DNA of 64,000 nt from Sulfitobacter sp. DSM 110093 (GCF_022788715.1 NZ_CP085167.1:555001-619000), one strand, 5' to 3'; counted from the first letter of the stretch, positions 54,929-64,000 are shown. Program-made: numbers and translations. Notes: generated by a model not told the origin, from the sequence alone.

Positions 54929-56799
54929 CACTTTTTCGATTTTCCCGACTTGGGTTTGGCATCTGCGTCGGCCGCGCCGCCCTTGGGCGTCCGTTTAAAG
55001 CCGCCCGCGATGTTGCCCCAAAGATCAGGTTTGTACCCCTGGCTGCGCATGATCAGATACTGCTGCGTAAAGGTGATCGTGTTGTTCGCGATCCAGTAAA
55101 CCACGAGGCCAGATGCAAAGCCGCCCAGCATGAACATGAAGACCCAAGGCATCCAAGCAAAGATCATTTGCTGCGTCGGATCGGTGGGTGCCGGGTTCAA
55201 TTTTTGCTGCAAGAACATGGAGATACCCAGGAGCAGCGGCAGAATGCCGATGAACACCAGCGCCAGCATCGAGCCAGGCTCAGGCGCGGCATAGGGCAGC
55301 AGTCCCCAAAGGTTCATGATCGAGGTTGGATCGGGTGAGCTAAGGTCTTGGAACGGGCCAAAGAAGGGCGCGTGGCGCAGTTCAATGGTGACGAAGATAA
55401 CTTTGTAGAGCGAGAAGAAAATTGGAATCTGCATCAGGATCGGCAGACAGCCCGCAGCGGGGTTCACCTTGTTCTTCTTGTAAAGCTCCATCATGCCTTG
55501 CTGCATCTTCTGACGGTCGTCGCCCGCATCCTTCTTGAGCTTCTCCATCTCGGGCTGAAGCTCTTTCATCCGCGCCATGGAGACGTAGGATTTATAGGCC
55601 AGTGGGAAAAGCAGCGCTTTGATCAGCAGGGTCAGGCCGATAATCGCAACGCCCATGTTGCCGATCAGCTGGTTCAGGTTGTGCAGCAGCCAAAAGATCG
55701 GCTTGGTCAGGAAAAAGAACCAGCCCCAGTCGATGCTGTCGATGAATTTGGCAACGCCTGCGGATTGGTAATCCTGCAGTGTTTCCCACTCCTTCGCCCC
55801 GGCGAAGAATTTGCTGGACGCGCTGATGCTTTCGCCTGCGGCGACCGAGCGGGTGGGTTGGCGGGTGAAGGCGCGGTAGGTGTCTGCGCGCGGGTCATAG
55901 GTGAGGGCCTGTTCAAAGGTCTCGCCTGCTTCGGGGATCAGCACCGCCTGCCAATAGTGGTCGGTAAAGCCGACCCAGCCTTCGGTGACGCCTTCGGTAA
56001 CCACGGCGGGGCGGCCCCAAGTGCTGTTTACCTCAGCTTCGGCAATATCGTCCCAATCAACTTCCGACAACTCGCCATTGGCCATCGATACGGCGCCTTC
56101 GTGCAAGATGAAGAAGCTTTTCAGGTCTTCGGGCAATCCGTGCTGAGCGATCATGCCAAACGGGGCAAGGTTGACGGGCGCTTCGCCATTGTTCGTTACG
56201 CTCTGGGTGATGTCGAACATATATTCATCATCAACCGAAATTTTGCGGGTAAAGACCTGACCGGCACCGTTGTCCCATGTCAGGGTGACGGGGCTGTCAA
56301 CGCCCAATGCCTCACCTTCGCTGAGGGTCCAAAGCGTGTCCACGCCCGGAACTGCATCAGGGCCAAGGCCGGAGCCTGCCGCCCAGCCGTGCAGAGCATA
56401 ATAGGCGTCGCTTGACCCTTCGGGAGAGAGCAGGGTGACCACTTCGGCGTTTTCATCAAGAGTGGTTTGGTAGTCATTCAGCTTGAGATCGTCAATCCGA
56501 CCACCCATCAGGGAAATAGAGCCGCTGACCTTGTCGGTCGCGATTTCCACCCGAGGCGCATCGGCCAAAGCGGCGCGGCGGCCTTCGGGAGCGGCGCCTT
56601 CGCCGGTATCCGCACCGGGTGCGGCAGCCGTCTCTACTGTGGAGGCGGGAACGGAGGTGCCATCTTCGGTTTGGGTCATCTCGACGCTGTTCTCTAGCGC
56701 GGGGTCAGCTTCGGGGGGCGGGAACAAGAGGAACCACACGAGGATGACGGCAAAGCTGAGCGCCGTGGCAAGGATGAGATTCTTGTTCTGTTCGTCCAT
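54928..56799 (-). CDS. yidC: Membrane protein insertase YidC
   Basis: 623 residues, Gram-negative long form. One N-terminal helix (about 8-26), a large periplasmic beta-domain (about 60-330), then five helices. Conserved features include the amphipathic region, the cytoplasmic coiled-coil loop SYVSMARMKELQPEMEKLKK and the C-terminal EGYKPDLW-like SQGYKPDLWGNIAGGFKRTP. It folds and inserts membrane proteins with SecYEG or alone. The ATG at 56799 gives MDEQNKNLILAT; fourteen earlier codons are not conserved. Confidence 0.96.
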   Translation of the reverse strand: MDEQNKNLILATALSFAVILVWFLLFPPPEADPALENSVEMTQTEDGTSVPASTVETAAAPGADTGEGAAPEGRRAALADAPRVEIATDKVSGSISLMGGRIDDLKLNDYQTTLDENAEVVTLLSPEGSSDAYYALHGWAAGSGLGPDAVPGVDTLWTLSEGEALGVDSPVTLTWDNGAGQVFTRKISVDDEYMFDITQSVTNNGEAPVNLAPFGMIAQHGLPEDLKSFFILHEGAVSMANGELSEVDWDDIAEAEVNSTWGRPAVVTEGVTEGWVGFTDHYWQAVLIPEAGETFEQALTYDPRADTYRAFTRQPTRSVAAGESISASSKFFAGAKEWETLQDYQSAGVAKFIDSIDWGWFFFLTKPIFWLLHNLNQLIGNMGVAIIGLTLLIKALLFPLAYKSYVSMARMKELQPEMEKLKKDAGDDRQKMQQGMMELYKKNKVNPAAGCLPILMQIPIFFSLYKVIFVTIELRHAPFFGPFQDLSSPDPTSIMNLWGLLPYAAPEPGSMLALVFIGILPLLLGISMFLQQKLNPAPTDPTQQMIFAWMPWVFMFMLGGFASGLVVYWIANNTITFTQQYLIMRSQGYKPDLWGNIAGGFKRTPKGGAADADAKPKSGKSKK

Positions 56800-57099
56800 G
56801 GGGACCGCCACCTGATGTCTTTGAATATCACGGGGGTTCAACAGAGTGCGGGGCCAAAGGTCAAGCGGAATCGGGTAGGATCACGGGGCGTATGGGGTGG
56901 TTTTGCTCCATCTGGCATGGGTTTTGCGGAGTTTTGCCGGGGTGAGTTGATGGGGTTGGTTGCGTGGCGGCTTTGGCCCATCGCGCAAGCCGGGAAGTTC
57001 TTGGGGATTGTGAAACGGTTACTGGCTTGTCATGCGCTTCTCGTTTGCCTGCTGCGGCTAAATGTTGGTTTTTGCTGATGCTTGGGCAAAATGGACTCG
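56800..57099. other. Intergenic region between yidC and the EAL gene
   Basis: 300 bases between two minus-strand genes. A small plus-strand open frame (56815-57078) has no homology I recognise and no ribosome binding site. No clear terminator or promoter is visible by eye; yidC needs a promoter here or is read through from upstream. Confidence 0.5.
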
Positions 57100-58641
57100 C
57101 TATGTTGCGCGGCCGTCCATGATACGTGGAACATCTTGTAGTTTTGCATTGTGGCGGGCAATCCAGTCGAGTGTTTGTTCAAACGGCATGGGGCGTGCGA
57201 TGCCGAATCCCTGCACATGATCACAGCCAAGTTGCGCCAGCAAAACATGCTCTCCCACCGTTTCCACCCCTTCGGCAAGGGTTTCGACGCCGAGCCTTTC
57301 GGCCATGGTGAGGATCGCACCAATCATACGCTGTTGGTCCGGGTCTCGGTCCGCTTTCATGACGAACGACCGATCAATTTTGATCCGACTGACCGAAAAA
57401 CGGCGGATTGAGGCGATGGAGGCATTGCCAGTGCCGAAGTCATCAAGGTCAATACGGCAGCCCAGCTTGCCCAAGGCATTGATATTTCGCGTGATCACAT
57501 CGTCGGGGGTAGATGCGACGACAGTCTCAAGAACTTCGACAGCAAGTCTTTCTGGGCTCAGATCAAAACGGTCTAGTTCCCAAGTTATTTTGTCGACCAG
57601 CCGGGGGTTGGCAAGTTCGCCCCCTGCGAAGTTCACGCCAATCTGCGGCACCTCTGTGCCGGCGCTGTCCCAGGCTTTGAGCGCGGCGAAGGAATGGTAC
57701 ATCATCACCTCGGCCAATCGTTCTAGAAGGCCGGCTTCTTCGATCGCGGGTAGGAAATCCGAAGGGGGGATCATGCCGCGCACCGGGTGGTTCCAGCGTG
57801 CCAAGGCTTCAAACCCGGTAATTTGGCCTGTGTCGGTTGAGATTTGCGGCTGGAACCAAGGCTGAATTTGGCCGCCATCCAAGGCGATCAAGACGTCCTC
57901 GCGCAGTTCTGCGCGGTTTTCGGTTTCGCGCCGCATCTGATCAGAGAAGGCACGTATGGAAGAAGGTCCGTGTTGTTGCGCAATACGCAGGGCGGTGGCT
58001 GCAGCAGCAAGCCATGCGGCGCCATCGGGACCCGGGGCGCGGGTGTTGAGGCAAAAGCCAACCGAGGCGGTTAGATAAACGGTCACGCCGTCGACAGAGA
58101 TAGGCTCCTCCAATGCTGTCTGAACCCTTCCAGCGAGCTGGATGCAAAGCTCCAGATCAAGCTGGCGGACTGGGGCCATGCAGATCGCAAAACGTGCCTC
58201 TCCCATTTTGCCGATATTGTCGTCATCCCGTAGGACGCTAACCAGACGTTGGCCGCTTTGTCGGACAATGGTGTCGGCAGCTGCATGACCGTAACGTTCG
58301 ATAAGCTGATCGAATTCCTCAAGTGCGATGAAAAACGTCGCTGACAATCGCCCCAGTGATTGGGCGCGCTGAAAGACTTGTTCGGTCTGTTCTTCAAAAG
58401 TGCGGCGCTGAAGTATGCCGCTGACCGCATCCCGGGGCAACATTAGCCCCCTACCGAAACGCTGTCCTGCAAGGTATAGAAGCGGCAGCGCGGCGGAGGT
58501 CGTGATCAACGCAATTTCACCGCCAAGCCAAAACGCAAGCAATGACAGTGCAGGAAGGAAAGCCAGAGCCGCCTGTCCGCTGAGCAAAGCGGCAAACGAT
58601 TGGCGCAGCTGCGTTAGCCCAGAACGCTGGTAAAGTGCCAT
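57100..58641 (-). CDS. EAL-domain c-di-GMP phosphodiesterase with degenerate GGDEF
   Basis: 513 residues. Two N-terminal helices (about 22-60) are followed by a GGDEF-type domain in which GGDEF is replaced by MGEAR (146-150), so it is predicted not to make c-di-GMP. The EAL domain (about 250-505) has E278-A-L, N337 (NFAGGEL), EVLET, D400-D401 (DLDDFGTGN), K421 (KIDRSF) and E457/E460 (AEGVET), so phosphodiesterase activity is likely. It lies between yidC and ttcA on the minus strand. Confidence 0.9.
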   Translation of the reverse strand: MALYQRSGLTQLRQSFAALLSGQAALAFLPALSLLAFWLGGEIALITTSAALPLLYLAGQRFGRGLMLPRDAVSGILQRRTFEEQTEQVFQRAQSLGRLSATFFIALEEFDQLIERYGHAAADTIVRQSGQRLVSVLRDDDNIGKMGEARFAICMAPVRQLDLELCIQLAGRVQTALEEPISVDGVTVYLTASVGFCLNTRAPGPDGAAWLAAAATALRIAQQHGPSSIRAFSDQMRRETENRAELREDVLIALDGGQIQPWFQPQISTDTGQITGFEALARWNHPVRGMIPPSDFLPAIEEAGLLERLAEVMMYHSFAALKAWDSAGTEVPQIGVNFAGGELANPRLVDKITWELDRFDLSPERLAVEVLETVVASTPDDVITRNINALGKLGCRIDLDDFGTGNASIASIRRFSVSRIKIDRSFVMKADRDPDQQRMIGAILTMAERLGVETLAEGVETVGEHVLLAQLGCDHVQGFGIARPMPFEQTLDWIARHNAKLQDVPRIMDGRAT

Positions 58642-58748
58642 CGCGATATCCCTATCTTATGTACGCAATGTCTGCGCCTTCGAAAGTGGAATATCGCCTT
58701 TGGGGTGTGCCGTGGGTTAACAGAGAGCAGTTTCTTGTGGATTCTTAT

Positions 58749-59621
58749 CTAAAATTGTTCTTGCTTCGTACCCTCAACGTTCCGCATCAGCCCCGCAAAG
58801 TCGAAGAGATTTGGATCCAGAAGATGCGAGGGGCGGGCATTCATCAGGGCCCGGAACATCACCTGCCGTCGGCCGGGGCTATTAGTCTCCCAGCCATCGA
58901 GAATCGCCTTTACCTGCTGACGCTGTAGCCCGTCTTGAGACCCACAGAGATCGCATGGAATGATCGGGTAATTCATCGCTGTGGCAAAGCGTTCGCAATC
59001 GTTTTCTGCCACATGGGCTAGGGGGCGGTAGAGGAACAAGTCACCTTCCTCGTTAACCAGTTTGGGGGGCATCGTTGCCAGCCTCCCGCCGTGAAAGAGA
59101 TTCATGAAAAAGGTTTCTAGAATGTCATCCCGGTGATGCCCTAACACCACGGCAGAGCAGCCCTCCTCCCGCGCGATCCGGTAGAGGTTGCCGCGGCGCA
59201 GGCGGCTGCAGAGGGCGCAAAAAGTCCGCCCGGCGGGGATCTTGTCCATCACGATCGAATAGGTGTCTTGGTATTCAATTCGGTGCGGCACCCCCATCTT
59301 TTCGAGGAATTCAGGCAGCACGGTCGCGGGGAAATTTGGTTGGCCTTGGTCAAGATTGCAGGCCAAAAGATCGACAGGCAGCAGGCCGCGCCATTGCAAT
59401 TCATGCAGGACCGCGAGCAAGGTATAGCTGTCTTTTCCGCCGGAAAGGCAGACCAGCCATTTGGGCCTCGGCGCGCCCTCGGCAGTCGGCTCCACCATGC
59501 CGTATTGGTCGATCGCCTCGCGGGTCATACGGACGATACGCTTGCGCAGCTTCTTGAATTCGGTGCTTTGCGGAGCACCGGCAAAGAGGGGGTGAATCTC
59601 GTTGGTTTGGTCCAGCATCAT
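58749..59621 (-). CDS. ttcA: tRNA 2-thiocytidine synthetase TtcA
   Basis: 290 residues. It thiolates C32 of tRNA in an ATP- and Fe-S-dependent reaction. The PP-loop SGGKDS lies at 60-65, C135-X2-C138 ([11 protein letters not shown]) and C223-X2-C226 ([10 protein letters not shown]) supply the cluster ligands. The C-terminal [15 protein letters not shown] is typical. Separated from yidD by 63 bases. Confidence 0.94.
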   Translation of the reverse strand: MMLDQTNEIHPLFAGAPQSTEFKKLRKRIVRMTREAIDQYGMVEPTAEGAPRPKWLVCLSGGKDSYTLLAVLHELQWRGLLPVDLLACNLDQGQPNFPATVLPEFLEKMGVPHRIEYQDTYSIVMDKIPAGRTFCALCSRLRRGNLYRIAREEGCSAVVLGHHRDDILETFFMNLFHGGRLATMPPKLVNEEGDLFLYRPLAHVAENDCERFATAMNYPIIPCDLCGSQDGLQRQQVKAILDGWETNSPGRRQVMFRALMNARPSHLLDPNLFDFAGLMRNVEGTKQEQF

Positions 59622-59684
59622 CGGTCTTTCGCTATCTGCTCTGCTTCACCTAGGGCATTTTGCCCCTCTGTCGCAAGCGCGGCG

Positions 59685-59906
59685 CTAGTCTGGAACGTTG
59701 TCGATCCCGCTGCGGCCCCATGGATGACAGCGGGCGATGCGCCGCGCGGCCATCCATCCGCCACGCAACCCGCCATGTTTTTGCAAGGCTTCCAATGCAT
59801 AAGCGCTGCAGGTGGGGTGGTAGCGACAATTGTAGCCAACCCAAGGGCTGAAAATCAGCCGGTAGCCACGAACTGGCAGCGCTAGCAAAGTCGCCAAGGG
59901 GGTCAT
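59685..59906 (-). CDS. yidD: Membrane protein insertion efficiency factor YidD
   Basis: 73 residues, usual size. The pattern RGYRLIFSPWVGYNCRYHPT and CSAYALEALQKHGGLRGGWM with three conserved Cys is diagnostic. YidD supports YidC-dependent insertion. It overlaps rnpA by 4 bases. Confidence 0.95.
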   Translation of the reverse strand: MTPLATLLALPVRGYRLIFSPWVGYNCRYHPTCSAYALEALQKHGGLRGGWMAARRIARCHPWGRSGIDNVPD

Positions 59907-60325
59907 TTGCGCGCCCCGTGCAGGATGCCAAGCGCACGGGTGAGATCGGTCAGCAACTGATCGAAGGGCAGGGCTGCGGTCGCCTCGCGGCGCCCGACAA
60001 AGACATAATCCATGCCCGCTTGGCCCGCCTGCGGCAGGGTCAGCCGGGCGATTTCACGCAAACGACGTTTGGCGCGGTTGCGGGCAACGGCGTTGCCAAC
60101 CTTTTTCGAGCAGGTAAATCCCACACGAATGGGCGCCGCGCTGGGCTCTTCCTCCCGGCGGGGTCGCATTTGCAGGATGAATCCCGGGGTCGCCACACGT
60201 TTGGCGCGGCTTGCACGCTGGAAATCCGCCCGTTTGGTCAGGGTTTCCAAACGCAGAGAAACCGCCGGGGCAGGGTTCCCTTTTGTGGCGCAAATGCCAT
60301 TCAAGGGTGCCTCCGGCGGTGTCAT
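59903..60325 (-). CDS. rnpA: Ribonuclease P protein component
   Basis: 140 residues. RnpA binds the RNase P RNA and the pre-tRNA leader. The RNR motif ARNRAKRRLRE lies at 81-91. The N-terminal 25 residues are an unconserved extension before LETLTKRADFQRA, so a later start is possible. It is 26 bases after rpmH. Confidence 0.93.
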   Translation of the reverse strand: MTPPEAPLNGICATKGNPAPAVSLRLETLTKRADFQRASRAKRVATPGFILQMRPRREEEPSAAPIRVGFTCSKKVGNAVARNRAKRRLREIARLTLPQAGQAGMDYVFVGRREATAALPFDQLLTDLTRALGILHGARK

Positions 60326-60351
60326 ATTCTGGTTCCGAAGATCGAAAGCGC

Positions 60352-60486
60352 TTACGCGCTCAGCGATTTCCGGCCCTGTGCGCGGCGTGCGTTGATGATC
60401 TTACGACCGGCTTTGGTGGCCATACGCGCGCGGAAACCATGGCGCCGCTTGCGCACGAGGTTCGAGGGTTGAAAGGTGCGTTTCAT
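60352..60486 (-). CDS. rpmH: 50S ribosomal protein L34
   Basis: 44 residues, read directly on the minus strand: [20 protein letters not shown], then [20 protein letters not shown] and SLSA. This is a complete standard L34. The cluster rpmH-rnpA-yidD is conserved in most bacteria. Its promoter is upstream at 60567-60595. Confidence 0.97.
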   Translation of the reverse strand: MKRTFQPSNLVRKRRHGFRARMATKAGRKIINARRAQGRKSLSA

Positions 60487-60803
60487 CGCTCCGTCTCCAT
60501 TTAAAGCTGGCTGGGCACGGAATCACTTAGAGGGTTCCACCGCGGCCAGCGTCAATTCAAGCCCGTCCTCTAAAGCGGGAGGGCGCGCAAGTCAAACCCC
60601 CTGACAGGGAAAAACCGCGCTTTGCAACAAAATGCCGGTCCGTAGGGGCCAGATTGTTTCAGTTTGCCCCCGTACCCTGCAAAATCGGCCCTTTGCGCAC
60701 AAGTCCTATCAACCACGCGTGAGGAGCCTGTTCGTGCGGGTCGCGGCACGCCATCATTATAGAAACACAGATGGTCTGATGCAGGCCCAATGGAAGTGAT
60801 GAC
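60487..60803. other. Divergent intergenic region between rpmH and the VTT gene
   Basis: 317 bases without a gene. It contains the rpmH promoter on the minus strand and a second weaker TTGACG on that strand at 60550-60555. On the plus strand TATAGA near 60758 may be a -10 for the VTT gene, but no good -35 fits. Confidence 0.55.
60567..60595 (-). promoter_or_regulatory. Sigma-70-type promoter of rpmH
   Basis: On the minus strand -35 TTGACT (60595-60590), 17-bp spacer, -10 TAGAGG (60572-60567), about 80 bases before the rpmH ATG. Confidence 0.55.
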
Positions 60804-61538
60804 ATGAGCCCCAATGACCAAAGTAAACCAACGCTAATGCGTTATCTGCCCCTCGCGGTGATCGTGGCTGTTGCCGCCATCGGCGCGTTTACCCTGCGTG
60901 ATTACCTGAGTTTCGACGCCCTGCGTGAGAATCGCGAGGCGCTTATCGCCTTTCGTGACAGCAACTATCTGCTGACCGCGCTGGCCTTTGTCGCCGCCTA
61001 TGTGGTGATCGTGGCCTTTTCGTTGCCCGGTGCCACGGTGGCGACGCTGACGGGTGGGTTCTTGTTTGGGCTGTTTCCGGGTGTTCTTTATAATGTGGGT
61101 GGCGCGACAATTGGCGCGATCGTGATCTTTCTAGCCGCGCAATGGGGTCTGGGCGACCGGCTGAAAGAGCGGATGGATGCCTCTGAAGGGGTGGTGCGCA
61201 AGATCAAGGCGGGGATCGACGAGAACCAGTGGTCAATGCTCTTCTTTATCCGGCTCGTGCCGGTGGTGCCGTTCTTTGTTGCGAATCTGGTGCCGGCCTT
61301 CCTCGGCGTGCCGCTGTTTCGCTTCGCGATCTCAACGTTTTTCGGCATCATGCCGGGGGCGCTGGTCTTTACCTCTGTCGGGGCGGGGCTAGGTGCAGTC
61401 TTTGCCCGAGGCGAGACGCCGGACCTCGGGATCATCTTTGAGCCCCATATTTTGCTGCCCATTCTGGGCCTTTGCGTTCTGTCGCTGCTGCCTGTGGCGA
61501 TCAAGACATTTACCGGCAAAAAGGATCTGCTGAAATGA
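60804..61538 (+). CDS. TVP38/TMEM64 (VTT/DedA-superfamily) membrane protein
   Basis: 244 residues with about six hydrophobic segments. The VTT signature is clear: FSLPGATVATLTGGFLFGLF, then MLFFIRLVPVVPFFVANLVP and FFGIMPGALVFTSVGAGLG. Such proteins are candidate lipid scramblases or transporters; no function can be fixed here. Its stop codon overlaps the start of the flavoprotein gene (ATGA). Confidence 0.88.
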   Translation: MSPNDQSKPTLMRYLPLAVIVAVAAIGAFTLRDYLSFDALRENREALIAFRDSNYLLTALAFVAAYVVIVAFSLPGATVATLTGGFLFGLFPGVLYNVGGATIGAIVIFLAAQWGLGDRLKERMDASEGVVRKIKAGIDENQWSMLFFIRLVPVVPFFVANLVPAFLGVPLFRFAISTFFGIMPGALVFTSVGAGLGAVFARGETPDLGIIFEPHILLPILGLCVLSLLPVAIKTFTGKKDLLK

Positions 61539-62956
61539 CCAACCGTATCAAGACCGACGTTCTGATCATCGGCGCAGGCTCTGGCGGGTTGTCGGTGGCA
61601 GCGGGGGCCGTGCAGATGGGCGCGGATGTGACGCTGCTGGAAGGGCACAAGATGGGTGGCGATTGCCTGAACTATGGCTGCGTGCCCTCAAAAGCTCTGA
61701 TCAAAAGTGGCAAGACCGCCCATGCCCAGCAACACAGCGCGCTGTACGGGGTCGAAAATGCCGCCGGTACGGTGGATTACGCGGCGGCCAAGGATCACGT
61801 GGCCGATGTCATCTCGCAAATCGCGCCGGTCGATTCGGTTGAGCGCTTTGAAGGCTTGGGCGTGCGGGTGATCCGTGAATACGGGCGTTTCATTTCCGAT
61901 AAAGAAGTGCAGGCAGGCGATACGATTATCACCGCGCGGCGCATTGTTGTGGCCGCAGGGTCATCCCCTCTGGTGCCGCCGATCACGGGGCTGAAGGATG
62001 TGCCCTATGAGACCAACGAAACCCTCTTTGAGCTACGGGAGAAGCCGGAGCATTTGATCATCATCGGTGGCGGGCCTATCGGCATTGAAATGGCGCAGGC
62101 CCATGTGCGGATGGGCTGCAAGGTTACGGTGATCGAAGGCAGTCGTGCGCTTGGCAAGGATGATCCAGAGCTGGCCGAAGTTGTTTTGCAAACCATGCGC
62201 GACGAAGGTGTGGTCTTCGAAGAGGGCAGTGATGCCGCCAAAATCAGCGGCGCGGCGGGCGCGATCACGGTTGAAACCAAGGATGGCCGGGTGATCAATG
62301 GCTCGCATCTGCTGATGGCCGTGGGCCGCAAGAGCAATATCGACCGGCTGGACCTCGATAAAGCGGGGGTGGAGACCACCAAGGCGGGCATCAAGGTGGA
62401 CGACAGCCTGCGCAGCAGCAACCGCCGCGTCTATGCCATTGGCGACGTGGCGGGCGGTCTGCAATTCACCCATGTGGCAGGCTATCACGCCGGGGTGGTG
62501 ATCCGCTCGATCCTGTTTGGCCTGCCGAGCAAGACCAAGCTGAATCATATCCCTTGGGTCACCTATGCCGCGCCGGAACTGGCACAGGTTGGGCTGACCG
62601 AGGCGCAGGCGCATGGGGAACATGGGGATAAGCTGGAGGTTGTGCGTTTTCACTATAACCACAACGACCGCGCCATCGCCGAGCGTCAGACGAAAGGTTT
62701 TATTAAGGTTATGGTGGTTAAAGGTCGCCCAGTTGGTGCCAGTATCGTGGGCCATCAAGCGGGTGAATTGATTTCTTTGTGGTCGCTGGCGCTGGTCAAT
62801 AGCATGAAGATGAGCCAAATTGCGGCTATGGTCGCCCCTTACCCCACGATCTCGGAGATTAACAAACGCGCTGCGGGTGCCTATTTCAGCCCGCGCCTGT
62901 TTGAAAGCGCGCTGGTCAAGACGGTCGTGCGGGCTGTGCAGCGCTTGCTGGCTTGA
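61535..62956 (+). CDS. FAD-dependent pyridine nucleotide-disulfide oxidoreductase (MerA/lipoamide dehydrogenase type)
   Basis: 473 residues. FAD-binding GAGSGGLS (13-20), redox-active C44 and C49 (GGDCLNYGCVPSK), an NAD(P)H site GGGPIGIE (178-185) and the second FAD motif AIGDVAGG. The C-terminal active-site region reads VAPYPTISE: the base histidine of the usual HPT..E is absent, though E441 is kept. It therefore is not standard lipoamide dehydrogenase. It is translationally coupled to the VTT protein, suggesting joint action at the membrane. Confidence 0.87.
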   Translation: MTNRIKTDVLIIGAGSGGLSVAAGAVQMGADVTLLEGHKMGGDCLNYGCVPSKALIKSGKTAHAQQHSALYGVENAAGTVDYAAAKDHVADVISQIAPVDSVERFEGLGVRVIREYGRFISDKEVQAGDTIITARRIVVAAGSSPLVPPITGLKDVPYETNETLFELREKPEHLIIIGGGPIGIEMAQAHVRMGCKVTVIEGSRALGKDDPELAEVVLQTMRDEGVVFEEGSDAAKISGAAGAITVETKDGRVINGSHLLMAVGRKSNIDRLDLDKAGVETTKAGIKVDDSLRSSNRRVYAIGDVAGGLQFTHVAGYHAGVVIRSILFGLPSKTKLNHIPWVTYAAPELAQVGLTEAQAHGEHGDKLEVVRFHYNHNDRAIAERQTKGFIKVMVVKGRPVGASIVGHQAGELISLWSLALVNSMKMSQIAAMVAPYPTISEINKRAAGAYFSPRLFESALVKTVVRAVQRLLA

Positions 62957-62964
62957 GATAGCTT

Positions 62965-64000
62965 ATGATCCACTCGCTTTCTGGCCGTCTGCTGATCCTC
63001 ACCACCATCTTTGTGATGCTGGCCGAAGTGCTGATCTTTGTTCCTTCGATCGCGCGATTCCGCGAGGAATATATGCTGACGCGGTTGGAAAGGGCGCAGA
63101 TTGCGTCATTGGCGCTGCTGGCTGACGACATGCTCGACCCGGAGCTGGAAGAGGAGCTGCTGCGCAACGCCGAAGTTTTCAACGTCGTCTTGCGCCGGGA
63201 TGAGGCGCGGCAGCTGATGTTGGCCTCTCCCATGCCGCGCACCGTGTCGCAAACCTATGACCTGCGTGATGCCACTGCGATGGTGCTGATCCGCGACGCG
63301 ATGCTGCGGCTGTTCCGGCCCGGCAATGAAGTTGTGCGGGTGATCGGTGCACCCGTGCGCGAGGCGGGGTTGTTGATCGAAGTAACGATGGAAACCGCGC
63401 CGATGCGTGTCGCCATGCTCGACTACGGGATTCGGATCCTGATGTTGTCGGCGGTGATCTCGGTTATTACGGCGGTGCTTTTGTTTTTTGCCATGCGTGC
63501 CTTGTTGCTAAAGCCGATCAAGCGGGTGGCGGGCCATATGCAGCGCTATGCCGCCGCGCCCGAAGATGCGCGCCGAATCTTTGAGCCATCCTCCAGCGTG
63601 ACCGAGCTGCGCGAGGCCGAAGAGGCGCTGAAAAAGCTGCAAACAGACCTGACGCAGGCGCTGAAACAGAAAGAGCGATTGGCCCAACTTGGCAGCGCGG
63701 TGAGCAAGATCAGCCATGACCTGCGCAATATCCTAACCTCGGCGCAGCTGTTCACCGACCGCATTGAGATGTCAGAAGACCCTACCGTCAAGCGCATGGC
63801 GCCAAAACTGGTTGGTTCGATCACCCGCGCGGTTCATCTGTGCGAATCGACGCTGGCTTTCGGCAAGGCCGAAGAGCCGGGGCCGACGCTGACCCTTATG
63901 GCGCTGGATGAACTGGTAGAAGAGGTGATTGATGGCGAACGCCTTGCCGATCCCGAAAGCGAGATCAGCTTTGCTGCCGACATTCCTGCCCATCTGACTG
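62965..64000 (+). CDS. Sensor histidine kinase, N-terminal part (runs off the window)
   Basis: An open frame from ATG 62965 with no stop before 64000; 345 residues are visible. It has a first helix at about 9-28, a periplasmic sensor part (about 30-155), a second helix (about 157-178), a HAMP-like linker, a coiled coil (about 207-235) and the HisKA phospho-acceptor region VSKISHDLRNILTSAQLF. The catalytic ATPase domain starts near the end. It begins 8 bases after the flavoprotein stop codon, so it may belong to the same operon. The cognate regulator is not in the window. Confidence 0.88.
   Translation, partial: MIHSLSGRLLILTTIFVMLAEVLIFVPSIARFREEYMLTRLERAQIASLALLADDMLDPELEEELLRNAEVFNVVLRRDEARQLMLASPMPRTVSQTYDLRDATAMVLIRDAMLRLFRPGNEVVRVIGAPVREAGLLIEVTMETAPMRVAMLDYGIRILMLSAVISVITAVLLFFAMRALLLKPIKRVAGHMQRYAAAPEDARRIFEPSSSVTELREAEEALKKLQTDLTQALKQKERLAQLGSAVSKISHDLRNILTSAQLFTDRIEMSEDPTVKRMAPKLVGSITRAVHLCESTLAFGKAEEPGPTLTLMALDELVEEVIDGERLADPESEISFAADIPAHLT

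Noticed and set aside
56815..57078. 87-residue plus-strand open frame
   Set aside because: No ribosome binding site, unusual codon use and no recognisable domain; opposite to neighbouring genes.

Overview
The window is a 64 kb piece of an alphaproteobacterial chromosome, almost certainly Rhodobacteraceae of the marine Roseobacter group (a Sulfitobacter-like genome is my best guess). Grounds: alpha-type S10, L2, S12, RpoB and RpoC; adk directly after secY; a BztABCD/AapJQMP amino-acid importer; an ATP12 F1-ATPase chaperone; and a rpmH-rnpA-yidD...yidC-MOSC-engB-argB cluster. GC is moderate to high. There is no prophage, IS element, CRISPR array or tRNA.

Layout. 1-1700: 3' half of a 23S rRNA, 5S rRNA and a terminator. 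1805-14766: a small membrane protein, secE-nusG, rplK-rplA, rplJ-rplL, rpoB-rpoC. 14895-17132: response regulator, EamA exporter and a convergent glycosyltransferase. 17261-21968: str operon (rpsL-rpsG-fusA-tuf). 22126-42995: the S10, spc and alpha ribosomal clusters, broken into separately terminated pieces. Between rplW and rplB lie a DUF1801 gene, a fatty-acid desaturase and a repeat-rich secreted PRC-barrel protein. Between rplP and rpmC lie a NYN ribonuclease, a 67-aa basic protein, a hemerythrin-like protein and a 2OG-Fe(II) oxygenase. A terminator and a new promoter also split rpmD from rplO. 43167-47295: overlapping rarA-crcB-rluC-HAD-ATP12 operon. 47490-52080: bztABCD. 52086-60486, minus strand: sixA-like, argB, engB, MOSC, yidC, EAL protein, ttcA, yidD, rnpA, rpmH. 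60804-64000: VTT-family membrane protein, a flavin disulfide oxidoreductase and a histidine kinase cut by the window end.

The window encodes 31 ribosomal proteins, three RNA polymerase subunits, three translation and transcription factors (NusG, EF-G, EF-Tu) and the SecE/SecY/YidC membrane-insertion machinery, so most of it serves gene expression. Regulation is visible as promoters with a -35 box, exactly 17 bp and a -10 box before rpsL, rpsJ, rpmC, rplO, rpsM and rpmH. Short GC-rich hairpins fill many of the intergenic gaps. The less ordinary signals are the fragmentation of the ribosomal operons, dyads touching the -35 boxes of rpsL, rpsJ and rpsM, two families of intergenic palindromes, a direct repeat in the L11 leader, the valine/glutamate repeat PRC protein and the VTT plus disulfide-reductase pair.
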